64,000 nt of DNA, from contig JANSLP010000012.1 in the NCBI GenBank assembly GCA_029298735.1, positions 124,001 to 188,000 of the forward strand, read 5' to 3'. The notes below the pieces were generated by a model. That model did not search any database, had not been told where the DNA came from, and saw only the letters and a list, made by a program, of their open reading frames with translations. Both the position numbers and the translations under genes were made by a program. Source of the stretch: Ophiostoma sp. CBS 140.51 (lineage: Eukaryota > Ascomycota > Sordariomycetes > Ophiostomatales > Ophiostomataceae). Shown here piece by piece: positions 10,901 through 20,427 of this stretch (positions are counted from its first letter, which is position 1; each line of letters opens with the position of its first letter).

Positions 10901-12154
10901 GTCCAGGTAGAAGGGGTGGCTACCGTAAATGTTTCCGTCAATCGGATCGCCAGCATCGGCCGCAAAAATAGTCCGCGTCAAGTTGTTGCCAAGGCGGAAA
11001 CCGTGAATGACCTCGCCAAGGCCGTACAAGTTGTAGGTCTCAGGTAGCGGCGATACAAACTCGATAAATTGGTCCTCGTACACGAGTTTGGTGCCATTTG
11101 TCGAAAAGAGAACGTCGCCCGTTGAGTTGCGGGTCAGTGTGAAGCCAAAGGTGGGCGAGTTGGACCAGCTGAACGTCAGGTCCGACTGTGTCATGGAACC
11201 ACCAGAAGTAGCATTTTGCGATGCCCGACGACCCAGCGTAGGGAAATGCTTGCTTCGCTTAGCAAACTTGGAGCCAGTCCCTCCCGTCAAGTTGGAAGAT
11301 GGCTCGGCCGATGGCGAGTAAGTTCCCGACGGCAAGGGTACCAGGACTTCCGGGAGCTCAAACCAAGTTGCGTTCTCTGGGCCAACGTAGCGCGGCTTGA
11401 TATTGACGCGGATGCGATCAGCGGCCTGCTGCTCGACGGTCAAAACCAGGTGCTCAATATCATTGCCGTAGACATTGCAGGGATCGCCGGCAAGGTCCAG
11501 ATAGGCCGTGAAGGTGGTGCCAACAACCGGGGCAGTCGTGTTTCCACCAGCCTTCGGTGCACCACCTCCTGCTGTGGTAGAATTTCCGCCTCCTGCGGTC
11601 GAGTTTCCACCCGAGCCGGTAGAGTTGGTGTCTCTGCCGTTGAGGCCATGGAGCTTGGCGTCGAATTCACCATAGTGGCTGTCCCGGTAGTGGTTGGAAG
11701 TAGTTTCGTTGCTGCCGCCAGCACCACCGCCAGTCGATGTGCTGTTGCCACCACTGGATGTTCCATTACCACCGCTTGACGTGCCGTTGCTTCCACCGCT
11801 GGAGGTCACCACTGTCGCGATGTAGCCCGGGCAGACAGACTGCGGGTCAACAGCTTTAGGGTCATTGATCCAGGGCAAGACATTCTGGCCCTCATTGGCC
11901 GATTCGGGGACCGTAAACTGGGCACGAGCGGCCGAAGAAGTAGACGTAGCCGTACCATTGGTGGTGCCGTTACCGGAAGCTGTACCATTGCCGGCTCCGG
12001 TGCTGTTTCCGGCGCCCGTACCGTTGCCCGCGCCGGTTCCGTTGACGGCGGCCTGCCACAAGGAATCGGGGTGTGCAGCTGGGGGTGGCGGCGAGGCACA
12101 CAGGCCTGTGACCGCCCACCAAGCACTGGCCAGTACGATAGACGTAGCGACCAT
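7994..12154 (-). CDS. GH31 alpha-glucosidase, secreted, with large low-complexity insertions
   Basis: Single exon, 1386 residues from the ATG at 12152-12154; the frame is open further upstream but only from a TTG. N-terminal signal peptide MVATSIVLASAWWAVTGLCA. The GH31 (beta/alpha)8 core is intact: nucleophile Asp736 in IWIDMSEVSSF, acid/base Asp905 in GHWGGDNTS, plus conserved GEVIHGFRL, YGSHPFYLDTRY, HGVFLRNAHPQEV and PFYRNHN segments. Retaining hydrolysis of terminal alpha-1,4-glucosyl units of maltose, starch or nigerose-type sugars is expected outside the cell. Fungal relatives are usually about 850-1000 residues; the surplus comes from Gly/Ser/Thr/Asn blocks at about 34-74, 117-205, 433-508, 790-812 and 1058-1190. 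The last sits between VNGVFPGG and TLWYDWYN, normally nearly adjacent. By hand count there are more than 50 N-x-S/T sequons. An RCO3-like glucose transporter lies upstream on the same strand. Confidence 0.93.
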   Translation of the reverse strand: MVATSIVLASAWWAVTGLCASPPPPAAHPDSLWQAAVNGTGAGNGTGAGNSTGAGNGTASGNGTTNGTATSTSSAARAQFTVPESANEGQNVLPWINDPKAVDPQSVCPGYIATVVTSSGGSNGTSSGGNGTSSGGNSTSTGGGAGGSNETTSNHYRDSHYGEFDAKLHGLNGRDTNSTGSGGNSTAGGGNSTTAGGGAPKAGGNTTAPVVGTTFTAYLDLAGDPCNVYGNDIEHLVLTVEQQAADRIRVNIKPRYVGPENATWFELPEVLVPLPSGTYSPSAEPSSNLTGGTGSKFAKRSKHFPTLGRRASQNATSGGSMTQSDLTFSWSNSPTFGFTLTRNSTGDVLFSTNGTKLVYEDQFIEFVSPLPETYNLYGLGEVIHGFRLGNNLTRTIFAADAGDPIDGNIYGSHPFYLDTRYFDKATGQYVANATAGGASSSGSSGGTGGGNGTTAGGGNSTTAGGGNSTTGSNNTSGSNPTTSRYANLGRASNGTSSSNSSSSSNSSATEYESYTHGVFLRNAHPQEVLLRPSNITWRALGGEIDLYFYAGPSALDVMQSYQQTTVGLPAMQQYFAFGYHQSRWGYQNWTELQDVVDNFKAANIPLETIWTDIDYMNQYRDFENDQSRFGYTEGAQFLKRLHANGQHYVPIVDSAIYVPNPNNESDAYPTYDRGVAADAFMLNPNGSLYIGQVWPGYTVFPDWIGAVLNGSGAFDWWTNEMVNWHKNVSFDGIWIDMSEVSSFCVGSCGSNNLTLNPVHPSFLLPGEPNNLITQYPEGFNITNSTEASSASSVASSQASATSTSSSSSTSTEYLRTKATPGSRNVNYPPYVINNVQGDLAVHAVSPNATHHGGTQEYDNHNLFGHQILNATYNALLSVFPGKRPFIIGRSTFAGSGKWAGHWGGDNTSLWAYMVFSISQALSFSVFGIPMFGVDTCGFNGNTDMELCARWMQLSAFFPFYRNHNTLSTISQEPYVWETVAEASRTAMEIRYSLLPYMYTLFADAHDTGATVMRALAWEFPNEPWLAGADHQFMLGPALLITPCLEQGATTVNGVFPGGSSSGGSGSSTGGSGGSNGTSSGGNSTGGAGGVGGGSSTGGSSASGTSSPASSTASSVSSSPSSSAASSSSGASSASPASSSSSPTSSSSPSSSASSSSSSSSSATSSSAPSSSTARLEIFATNSTSSNSTSSLGTLWYDWYNQTVVDSSWLTPGNNVSIDAPLGHIPVFVRGGYALPMQKPGMTTAESRANDWSLLVALDASGAAAGKLYLDDGESVKPNATTWVQFAVSSGKLTATSTGNYTFSGSSSGSSNSSSNSTSSSSTTPPVLANVTIMGVASQPSNVSWNGTALGDSQWTYGSSTQLLQVTGLENSTSSGAWSGKWMLSWA

Positions 12155-13242
12155 GCTTGTGGTGAGGGTAGAGAAAAAGGAGAAATTGTAGAGTGCTGAG
12201 GGATGTTGCGATAGCTCTTTGACGAGATGGAGGAGAAAGAAGAAAGGGGACACAACAATTGGCTCTCGATTGTGTCTCACAACGAGTGTAACAAGGAGAC
12301 CGTGATGAGGATGGCAAAAAACAAGGGAGAAAGGCGGGAAGAGAGCTCTAAATGGGGTCAAAGAAGCTCTTCAGTAGCTGTCAAAAGCCCCCAAAGATGT
12401 AGCCAGCGGCTCTATCATGGCACTGAAGCAGGGCAACCGGTAATCAGCCTATGCAGGTCGAGGGCGTACAATGTTGCTACATCGTCCTCCTCGGCCAGTT
12501 TCGGCGGCAGCGGGATAGGGCATGCAGTCATCATCGCCACCAAGAGCATCGATCCAGATCAAAGGAGCTCCAAAGTACGCCGAGAGTACAAGCGAGTGTG
12601 CGGCCGAACACAGCGCCATGGCATGCCATCTGAAGGGCTGCTGTGCGATCGCATTGTGTGTTGGGCCACTAGTCGCCGTGTACTTTGCACGGGCTGGTGG
12701 CGGCGGCCGGTAGTCGCTTGATTGTACTGTTTCTTTGTTCGTTGTGTTGCGCATCGGATGACGACAACCATTTTGATGGATTTTCGCAGCGGGAGGATGT
12801 CGGCAAAACCCCTTCTTTTGCACAGCCCGAACACCAGCATCTCCTTCCCAATACAGTACTTTCATCTTCGTTTTTGTTATGTGCTTTCTTTTCGCGATTT
12901 ATTGCACAGGCTGCTCTTTCCTGCAATACCTACTCAGGTGCCCGCTTTGGAAAGCGCGGGTAACACAGCAGTTCGCATCACCATAGGAAGGAGCTAACGA
13001 GGCGGTTCGTTCCTCCCATGATTAAAGCTTCTTTTAGCCTTGGAGACCCACGTCGATGGATTTTCGGATGGACTGCAAATATCGTAGCTGGGTAGCTTGC
13101 GTGGGAAACGACACAAGAGCAAGCTCCAGGGCCGTAGTCATGCGGGCCCGTGATATCGGTCCTGGGGATGGTACGTCATTGAGTGACTGAAGTACAGCAT
13201 GGCGTGCTCTTGTACAAGCCAACAATTGATGTAGTTCCGTGG

Positions 13243-13257
13243 CACGTGACTATATAA
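13243..13257 (+). promoter_or_regulatory. CACGTG E-box next to a TATATAA box, no gene attached
   Basis: CACGTG at 13243-13248 followed two bases later by TATATAA at 13251-13257. On the minus strand the same bases read TTATATAG, so the element could serve either direction. The GH31 start is about 1.1 kb away on the minus strand; no coding region follows on the plus strand. Both words can occur by chance in this much DNA. Confidence 0.3.
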
Positions 13258-13280
13258 GCCACGCTCACAAGCCATGATCG

Positions 13281-13345
13281 AATGAGATGATATCATATGA
13301 GATATAAGATGAGATGAGTTATGAAATGCTCTATATGAGATGAAG
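13281..13345 (+). repeat. Imperfect ATGAGAT-rich tract
   Basis: At least five GAGAT/AAGAT words within 65 bp, including the palindrome TGATATCA, just downstream of the E-box/TATA pair. Too degenerate to define a unit length. Confidence 0.45.
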
Positions 13346-13677
13346 AACATGCAAAAATAAAGGCTGCCTATTCTTCGACCATACTCAGTAGTCAGGAGGA
13401 TACCAACAGCGCTCGCCGTCTTCTATGTGAGATCGCTCATTAGCTTTCTTGCTTCCTATCTGCTGATAGGGTACATTAAAGTACAAAGAAATGGAGTGTT
13501 TTCAATATACGCCGCAGGAAACGATAAAGCAGTCTCAATTCATGTAAGTTGACAAGAGATCGGCCGGCGGTGCTACGAAGCAGCCGTATCGGATCAGCAC
13601 TGGGGTTGGGACGCCGTCTTCCGGACTCCGACGATCAGCGGGGCCGGGCTTCTTTTTTTGTACCCCCTAAAATGTGG

Positions 13678-13699
13678 GATAAAAGACTGATAAAAGACT
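13678..13699 (+). repeat. Two tandem copies of an 11-bp unit
   Basis: GATAAAAGACT is present at 13678-13688 and immediately again at 13689-13699. GATAA is also the core recognised by fungal GATA factors such as AreA/Nit2, but two copies are weak evidence of a site. Confidence 0.5.
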
Positions 13700-16628
13700 A
13701 AAAAAGGCGGCATCGAGGTGAGGGCTTAACAGGAAGGTCGTTCGGTTTGAACGACGTGCCCTCCGGTTTCTGATACCCAATGAGATGTCACAAAGGAGAG
13801 AGATGTTACCCCACAAACTAGGGAAAGGAGGTGTCAGCCGAAACGAACAAGGAAGCAAAGCAAATATGCAGAAATGCAGAAATGCACAAAGTCGCATGCA
13901 GTGCATGCAGCAAGCACACTGGAATACTGTCACACAGTTTGCTGCTCCGTAGAAGAAAAGAACCGCACCCCGTTGTCTTCTTGTCAGAAGGAGGTTAGAC
14001 ACGAATGGTCGCTATGCAGAAGCAGAAGAAGAAAAAAGTAACAAAGGGCCGATCAGAAAGAGGGGTGGGTGGCTGCCAGGTGGGTATGGGGAGCAACGAG
14101 ATCCACTCACACGCTTTTACAGGGTCGGTCTTCTTCCCCAGAGTTGTCGTCTCAGTGGTGTGGGATTTTTGAGTGTGAGTGGTTCCAATGCACCCTCCTT
14201 TCCCTGCTTTGGCGAGGTCTGGAGAACAAATGCGTTGTGGAAATAGCTCAAGTGCGATGCTGTAAGTCGTACAGGATAATTAACCATCAACACAGGGCCA
14301 AAACGCGAAGAAGCGAAAACCTGCAGCGTGGTTGTGTCTCGATCACTTGGAAAGGTTGTGCCAGAGCCGTATGGGCGCGCGGTCTTGTGTCGGCCACACC
14401 TTGAGTTTTTGCTCGTCTTTTGTCTCTCTTTTTCTCTTTCCGGTCTCGCTTCCCCAGATTTCCTCTCCGATTCTGTAGTGTGGTCAACTTTTATGTCTTG
14501 TTTTGTTGCGGAGCCTTGCTGGGCCCTCTTGTCGTATGGGCACGTATGGGCATGTGGGCGGCGGCACGAGACAAAGTCCGCGTATTGCAGAATACAAAGA
14601 GGAAAAACTATGTACAGAAACGCAAACGAGTTTGCGGGACCATAAGATCATCAGAAACTTTAACATGCAGGTCGCCAAGTTGAAGCTTCGGCCGCTTCTG
14701 GTGATGCATAACAAGCATAAAAGTAGGACCGATGAGCACAAGCAGGAGAGTCCCCCATCCTCCTTCAAGTAGCACTCCCGAGTGCCAGGGACAATGAGAG
14801 AGAAGAACCGATATGCAGGACACGGTGACGCTGGCCGGCTCTGGTTGTGCCGGACATGCCAGGAGAGCAAGAAAAGGGGAAAGGAGGTTAGACCATATGG
14901 AGGTAGCTCGGTCGAGTGTCGATAGGATGTAGAAAAAAGCTGTCAAAAATCAAAGCGGGAGGCTGGAAAGGAGACAGAAGATAACGTTATTAGGGGATGT
15001 GATACTTGATATCACAGACGTACGCCGGACTGAGGACACCGAGCATGGGCCATAAAGGGCCGTTTAGAATCAAAGACTGGCTCACTGGCCTGCGCAGCCT
15101 TGGCTACGGCCCGGAGACGTCGGCAGTACTTTATGTCAACACTAGGACGGAGATGACACCAGATACAGCTTCACTCTGCAGGAGACAGACGTAGAAGAAG
15201 GGAACAAGGTTGCACCACAGGGCTGCTGGCCCCTCTTCGATTCTGTGAGATCGCCTGTGGCTATCGTTCAAATCAGGGTGATGTGAACTCTGTACAAGCA
15301 GGTGTCCCAAAAACAAAAGGGCCCCTGCATTGCCAGTGTACCTCTTCCGAGAGCGTGGAACGGACTACAAGCGACAGGCGGCCTGTGACGATCATACTCT
15401 CGAGACTTGTCAATAAAACATGCGAGGCAACTTAGTGGTTGATAAAATCAACGATAAATCTGTTTTCACCACTTTCACCTCAACGGTGCCGTATTCAGCC
15501 TCCGTTCCGCGGTGTATTACTCGGCAAATAGTTTTTTTGTCACTTCTCCAAAAGCCTTGTCTTGAAAAACCAGTATCGGAAATTCAAGGAAATTTCTTGG
15601 TTCGGCCTTATTTGTGACTTTTCTCTCTTTGAGATGTGGACACTGTCGCCGGAGACATAGGCGTCACATGCATAAGATCGTGCCATAGCATCACAAAATG
15701 TTGAACCAAAAATAATAGTCGTCATTGTAAGAAAAAGTAGTGAAGTAGTAGTGGGATATCGAAAATGAAAACTATCCCAACATGTTGTTCCCCAAGCATC
15801 CAATGACCAAGTGATTCCAAAATAATAATGACATATCCCAAATGACCCAAAAGTAGACTGGTGGTATGAGAGAGTGTGCGAGTGAGGCAAAATAAGTATC
15901 CATGACATAGGAAAAAAGAATAGGCTGACCAAACGCAAAAGCCAATAAACGATTTTGTGAATGGCATTGTGTGGTTGTGTCCAATAGCTGGCATGTCGTG
16001 TGTTGCAAGGCGCAGGTCACAGCAGGATTCCACCCTCGCTTCCGTCCTCTGTGACACTTGCAATAACCAAAATAAGCTTCGACAGAAAAGATTGGTGATA
16101 GTAGTAGTAGTATTGCCCCTCCAGTCCTCCCAAGTGCTTCATCCCATAAAATAACTCCTTTGAAATCATGAAACTCCGACGCTAGTAAATACCCATGAAG
16201 TGATAAATAATGAAGAGAAAAAGAAAAAGAAAGGGATTGGAGCGAGGCAAAGGAAGCTCGCTCTGAAAACAGCAGTAGCAGCTATATAGAATAAATGGCG
16301 AATAAAATATAGTAGAGCGATATTGCAAAGAATGGGTATGTTGATGCAACAAAATAAAACAGAAATAGAAAACGCGATCAAAAAAGAGAATACGTTGTAG
16401 AGAGCGCAGAAAGGTATAGGAACCCCCGTTTTGATTTCGCCGGTACCGATAAAACCCAGACGTAAAAGGCGATGATATGATGAGAAAGAAGAAAATAGTA
16501 ATAACAGCACGCTTTGTCGTTTGCAAAAATGGCAAAGTATTAGGGTATAATGTTTCGCAAAGCAATCGATTCGTAAACGTTCAGAAAAGCAAGGCGTCCA
16601 TTTTGGGGGCGATGTTAGCTTATTTTGA

Positions 16629-18639
16629 TTAATAAGATAAGTCAACATGTGCCATGGAGGCCAGCATCTTGTTGTCGGCATCCGATGAGGATGAGGACGA
16701 CGAGACGGCTGTTGTTGAGGATGTGCTTGTGCTGATCGTATCGGAGCGTGCTGTTGCTGTCGGTGTGAGGGTATTTGGTGGGGGGCGGCGTGGGTTATTT
16801 TGCCGGTAGGCAGCAACGGGGGTCGCTGGGGTATTATGTGATATTGATGCAGTGTTCATTCCGGTCGAAGTCGCTCCGCCCGAAGCTGCGTGGGGAGTAT
16901 ATACCGGCGGTACGTCGCTGTTGTCGTCGCTATCGTTGCCGGTTTGGCTGCCGTTCGGATCGTCGCTAAGCTCTTCTGGTGGAATACCACTTTCGGAGAA
17001 GCCAAAGTCGCGCATCTGTTGGAAACTCCAGCTCGGCTCAAACGACTTGCTCTGCCATGCCTTGGGCACACGCTCGTACATCTCGTCAATCTGTTCAAGG
17101 CTGATCTTGCTCGTCTCGTACACCATAAAGTAAACAAAGAAAATGGCAACAATGCAGAAGGAACCCCAAACGAAGAACACGCGTGCACCCAACTGTGCTG
17201 AGCCCTTGCCCTCGCCGGCCATGAAAGGTGATCCGTAGGCAATGCCAAAGTTGAGGACCCAGTTGGCGGCCGTCGACATAGACATGGACTTGGCACGGAC
17301 CTTCAGAGGGTAGATCTCCGAGGTCACGACCCAGGCCACAGGGCCCCAGGATGCGGCAAAGAAAAAGATGTAAATGGCCACGAAGATAACGAGGATCTGC
17401 ATCGAAGTCTGCGCCATATCGGATGGAGCGGCCGTGGCAAACGAGGCGATCAAAAGCTGGCTGACACCCATGCCAGCAGCACCAATCATGAGTAGGTTAC
17501 GACGGCCCCAGGACTCGACAACAAACAGACCCGGGATGGTGGAGACGGAGTTGACGATGCTGATGATCAGTGAGACCGTGAAGGCGTTTCCGATACCTGC
17601 CTGCCGGAAAAAGCTTGTACCATAGTACATTATGAAGTTGACGCCGGTAAGCTGCTGAAGAATCTGCAGGATACAGCCTGTCAAAGTGCGGCGGCCAAGG
17701 TGCGGCGAACCGAAAAATGCATCTCGGTAGGTATCTGGGCCGAGGGCCAACTCGTATTCGTGGTTGGCGATCATCTCGGCCAGTTCTTCGAGAAGAGCTG
17801 GGTGGGTGATATCAAGACGCCGCAGGCGGCTTAGTGAGAGAGCGGCGGCTTCCTTTTGACCACGCTTCACGAGGTAACGTGGTGTCTCGGGAAGGACAAG
17901 CAGACCCAGAGACAGGACGCATGCCCAAGTCAGCTGCAGGCCCATGGGGATGCGGTAGGCCGCAGCACCATTGATCTTGTAGGTCAAGATGTTGACAATG
18001 GAGGCGGCGAGGAGACCGATGGTAATAAAGAGTTGGTAAGCACAGACAAGGGTACCACGAATCCACTTGGGTGCCATCTCGGACTGGTAAAGTGGTACGA
18101 GAACTGATATAGTTCCAACACCCACGCCAGCAAAGAATCTGTATTGTGTTAGAAGGGGAACAGCTAGCTTGGGAGTGACGCCACATAGTCACGACAGAAC
18201 GACTGAGAGTATAAGAGCAACAAGAGGGTACGCACCTTCCGACGAGTAATGTCGGGATGTTGGTAGAGCAGATCTGGAAGATAGCGCCAAAGACGAAAAC
18301 GCCCACAGACGCGATCAAGGATTTCCGACGGCCAAAGTAGTCGCCGGTGGGTGCGGCCAGTAAAGAGCCGAGGACAGTGCCGATGCTCAGCATGCCGATG
18401 ATGATGGCTTGTTGGCTGACAGGTAATGGTGGTGGTGTTGACGTGGGTGTGCGTTCAACGCTACCGCCAACAGCAAACTGGTAGAGAAAAGAGTCCATGG
18501 CAAGAATGCCGTTGATGGTGCCGGTGTCGTATCCGAAGAGTAGGCCGCCGGTTGCGACGAAGAACCCGACCATAATTGCCTGCGCAGATGAGCCGGCAAT
18601 ATTGTCGGGCCTTCGCCAACCCATGGCGAAGACCGCCAT
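16629..18639 (-). CDS. MFS sugar transporter / glucose sensor, RCO3-like
   Basis: Two exons (minus): 18639-18236 and 18138-16629, 637 residues. The 97-bp intron runs from donor GTGCGT to acceptor ACAG with branch CTAAC; the join restores LLVGRFFAGVGVGTIS. Major-facilitator sugar-porter hallmarks: first helix GGLLFGYDTGTINGILAM, loop GDYFGRRKSL, PETPRYLVKRG, helix-7 motif QQLTGVNFIMYYG, and a cytosolic YETSKISLEQIDEMYE. Twelve helices are expected at the plasma membrane. The start MGWRRPDNIAGSSAQAI and the post-helix-12 FEPSWSFQQMRDFG resemble, as I remember it, Neurospora RCO3, a glucose transporter that acts in glucose sensing and carbon repression. About 145 residues of Ser/Thr/Pro-rich cytosolic tail follow, longer than in plain hexose transporters. 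A second Met (18624) could be the true start. Transporter is certain; RCO3 orthology is likely; sensing is inferred. Confidence 0.88.
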
Positions 18640-18694
18640 GGCAAAGGAGGCGCCGGTAAGGGGCAGCTGAGTTGGTGAGAGACGGCTACAACGA

Positions 18695-19094
18695 GTCGAT
18701 CGTGTCGTGGAAAGAGCGATGCCGGTTTGGCGATACAGCCGGGAGACAGCCGAAGTTGTCTACAATTGTCGTTGTGTCGTTCGTGTCGTTTGCAGACGTA
18801 TGGCGCGGCAAGTGCAGATCCGCATTGAGGAGGACGATAAAGAGTCCACTCCGGTCAAGAAAACAAGTGAGTAGTCGTCGTCGCAAGTCGTCGAAACGGT
18901 CGCCGTCGTCGTCGTCGTCGTCAAAGAAAGCCGTTGAGGCGCCGCGAAACAAGGTCGTTGAGGGCGGTAGTGAGAGTTGCACAGCGCGGTTGTGCGAGAT
19001 AGTCGTTGACAGGTCGTCGGTTCAATCGCCGTCAGTCAGATTGCGTCGTCGAGTAGGTTTCGCAAGAAATCAACAGGTCGAAAGTCAAGTCGAG
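18695..19094 (-). promoter_or_regulatory. CGAC-dense leader upstream of the glucose sensor gene
   Basis: About 24 occurrences of GTCG on the plus strand (CGAC on the strand of the transporter mRNA) within 400 bp, including a (CGT)6 run at 18904-18921; fewer than two would be expected by chance. It begins about 55 bp upstream of the proposed start codon, so it is probably 5' UTR or proximal promoter. Whether it acts as a binding platform in DNA or RNA is unknown. Confidence 0.5.
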
Positions 19095-19399
19095 GATTGA
19101 ATATTGGGACGTTGAAAATTCGGCTATCCTTCGGTTCGTATTTCCTATCACCTGTCGTTTCCTAACACATTGGGTTCGTGTTCGTCACAGTCGTATGGCC
19201 GTTCTTTCGATCAGATTCTCAAATAAGGGCGAAGGAGACAAGGCGAGTAACGTTGTGACAAAGTCGTGAAGTTCGTTTGGTGACAAGCAAAGGGCGGGCG
19301 TTGTTGCCGATCGTTGTGAGTTTGATTGCCGGAAAAAAGAGGAGTCGGGAAAAGAGACACAGCGAAAGACAGCGAGACAGCCAAAGGCTAGGACATTGC

Positions 19400-20200
19400 G
19401 AAGGGCGTGTGCGTGCGTTTTGAAAAAGACTGATCTCTGGAAATAAAGAGGGCAAAAGCGAAGTCCCGAACTTGCCAAAGAACAGGGAGTGTGACGAGAG
19501 AAAGATGGATGTGGATGTGAGAAAAGCGGAAGGGGTGTCGAGAGTCGTAAGAAGAAAGAGAACAAGAAAAGAGGAGAAAGGGCGGATGGGGCCTGGTATT
19601 GACTGGAAAGACTGGGGAAGGAGAGTGAGAGGGTGAAAGTGCAACAGCCACGAGAGTGTGGGAAGGAACAGAGAGCACCACCCAACTTGGGAGGAAAGAG
19701 CGACTGGGAGGGCAGGGGAGGGAAGGGAAAGAGGAGAGCCAGAAGCGAAGGAGAGGCCTGACGAAGGAGTGCTGCGATGGAAAAGAGGAGAGGGAAAGAG
19801 GAGGGAGAAGAACGCCAGGGCCTGCACTCTCCGCTTTTTTTTTTCAAATGGGTGGGCGAGCGGCCCAGAGTCGAAGGGGCAGTGGAAGAAAAGAAGAAAA
19901 AAAGACAAGCAAAGACTCGTTTAGTGGCAGGCGACAATTGTGGTTGTTCGGGGATGGTGCGTGCAGTTTGTGGGTGGTTGTGGGTGTGTGGGTAATCAGA
20001 AAGTGGAGCCAGGGAGGGAAGGAGGAGAAGCGACGACGCCAGGACAGCCACGAAAGACACCCAAGACACCAAGACACCATGAGGATAAGTACAGGCTGGG
20101 CGGGCTGTTGAGATACTCCAGTGGCAGGAGGCAGTCAGAGACGAGAATGGAGCAGTAGAGGAAGGGGGAAAACGACGAGACGACTCAACCTGAGCCAAGA
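19400..20200. other. Long purine/pyrimidine strand-asymmetric tract
   Basis: The plus strand is dominated by A and G (GAAGGAGAGG, AAAGAGGAGAGGG and similar), densest at about 19483-19920, so the strand of the transporter gene is polypyrimidine. This explains the long stop-free minus-strand frames here, which are Ser/Pro/Leu/Phe-rich. CT-rich leaders are common in strongly expressed fungal genes; the length is unusual. Confidence 0.55.
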
Positions 20201-20410
20201 CGAGGACAAGGAGCCAAGGAAGGAACCAGGAAGGAGCGGACCAGGGGTGGATTGGCTGGTGACAGGCAGCCTGCAGGACTGGCTCGACAGGGCAAGGGCA
20301 GCCGTTTTGCCACTGAAGCAGTGGCCGACAGCGCTGTGTCAACCGAATCAAGTGGCTTCAACTCCCTGTTGGCACTCCGGCCCCCAATCCCTAGAGTGCC
20401 TTAAAGGAGT

Positions 20411-20427
20411 TTTGTACCAGGTACAAA
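20411..20427. repeat. 17-bp perfect inverted repeat
   Basis: TTTGTACC-A-GGTACAAA, eight-base arms around one base. The half-site GGTACAAA recurs in the 8-bp array at 22366-22405, and TTTGTACCA recurs at 21547-21555 and 29780-29788. A palindrome of this form suits a dimeric DNA-binding protein, but none is identified. Confidence 0.55.

Larger units (their letters stand above)
12155..16628. other. Long intergenic region, GH31 upstream / transporter downstream
   Basis: About 4.5 kb with no recognisable gene. The left part is the GH31 upstream region; the right part (about 15.7-16.6 kb) is AT-rich and is the 3' flank of the transporter gene. It contains an E-box/TATA-like pair at 13243-13257, a GAGAT-rich tract at 13281-13345, an 11-bp tandem duplication at 13678-13699 and a pair of GCATGC palindromes at 13894-13908. 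Open frames up to about 216 codons (for example 16166-16816 minus) show no family features and are rich in Phe/Ser/Leu, as expected from T-rich DNA. Confidence 0.5.

Noticed and set aside
15240..15290. Possible tRNA T-loop (GTTCAAATC)
   Set aside because: No matching acceptor stem, D-arm or anticodon arm at the right spacing; other TTCGA/TTCAA words checked likewise.
19185..20351. 388-codon minus-strand frame upstream of the glucose sensor gene
   Set aside because: Ser/Pro/Leu/Phe composition follows from the polypyrimidine strand; neighbouring frames are open too; no signal, domain or conserved block seen.
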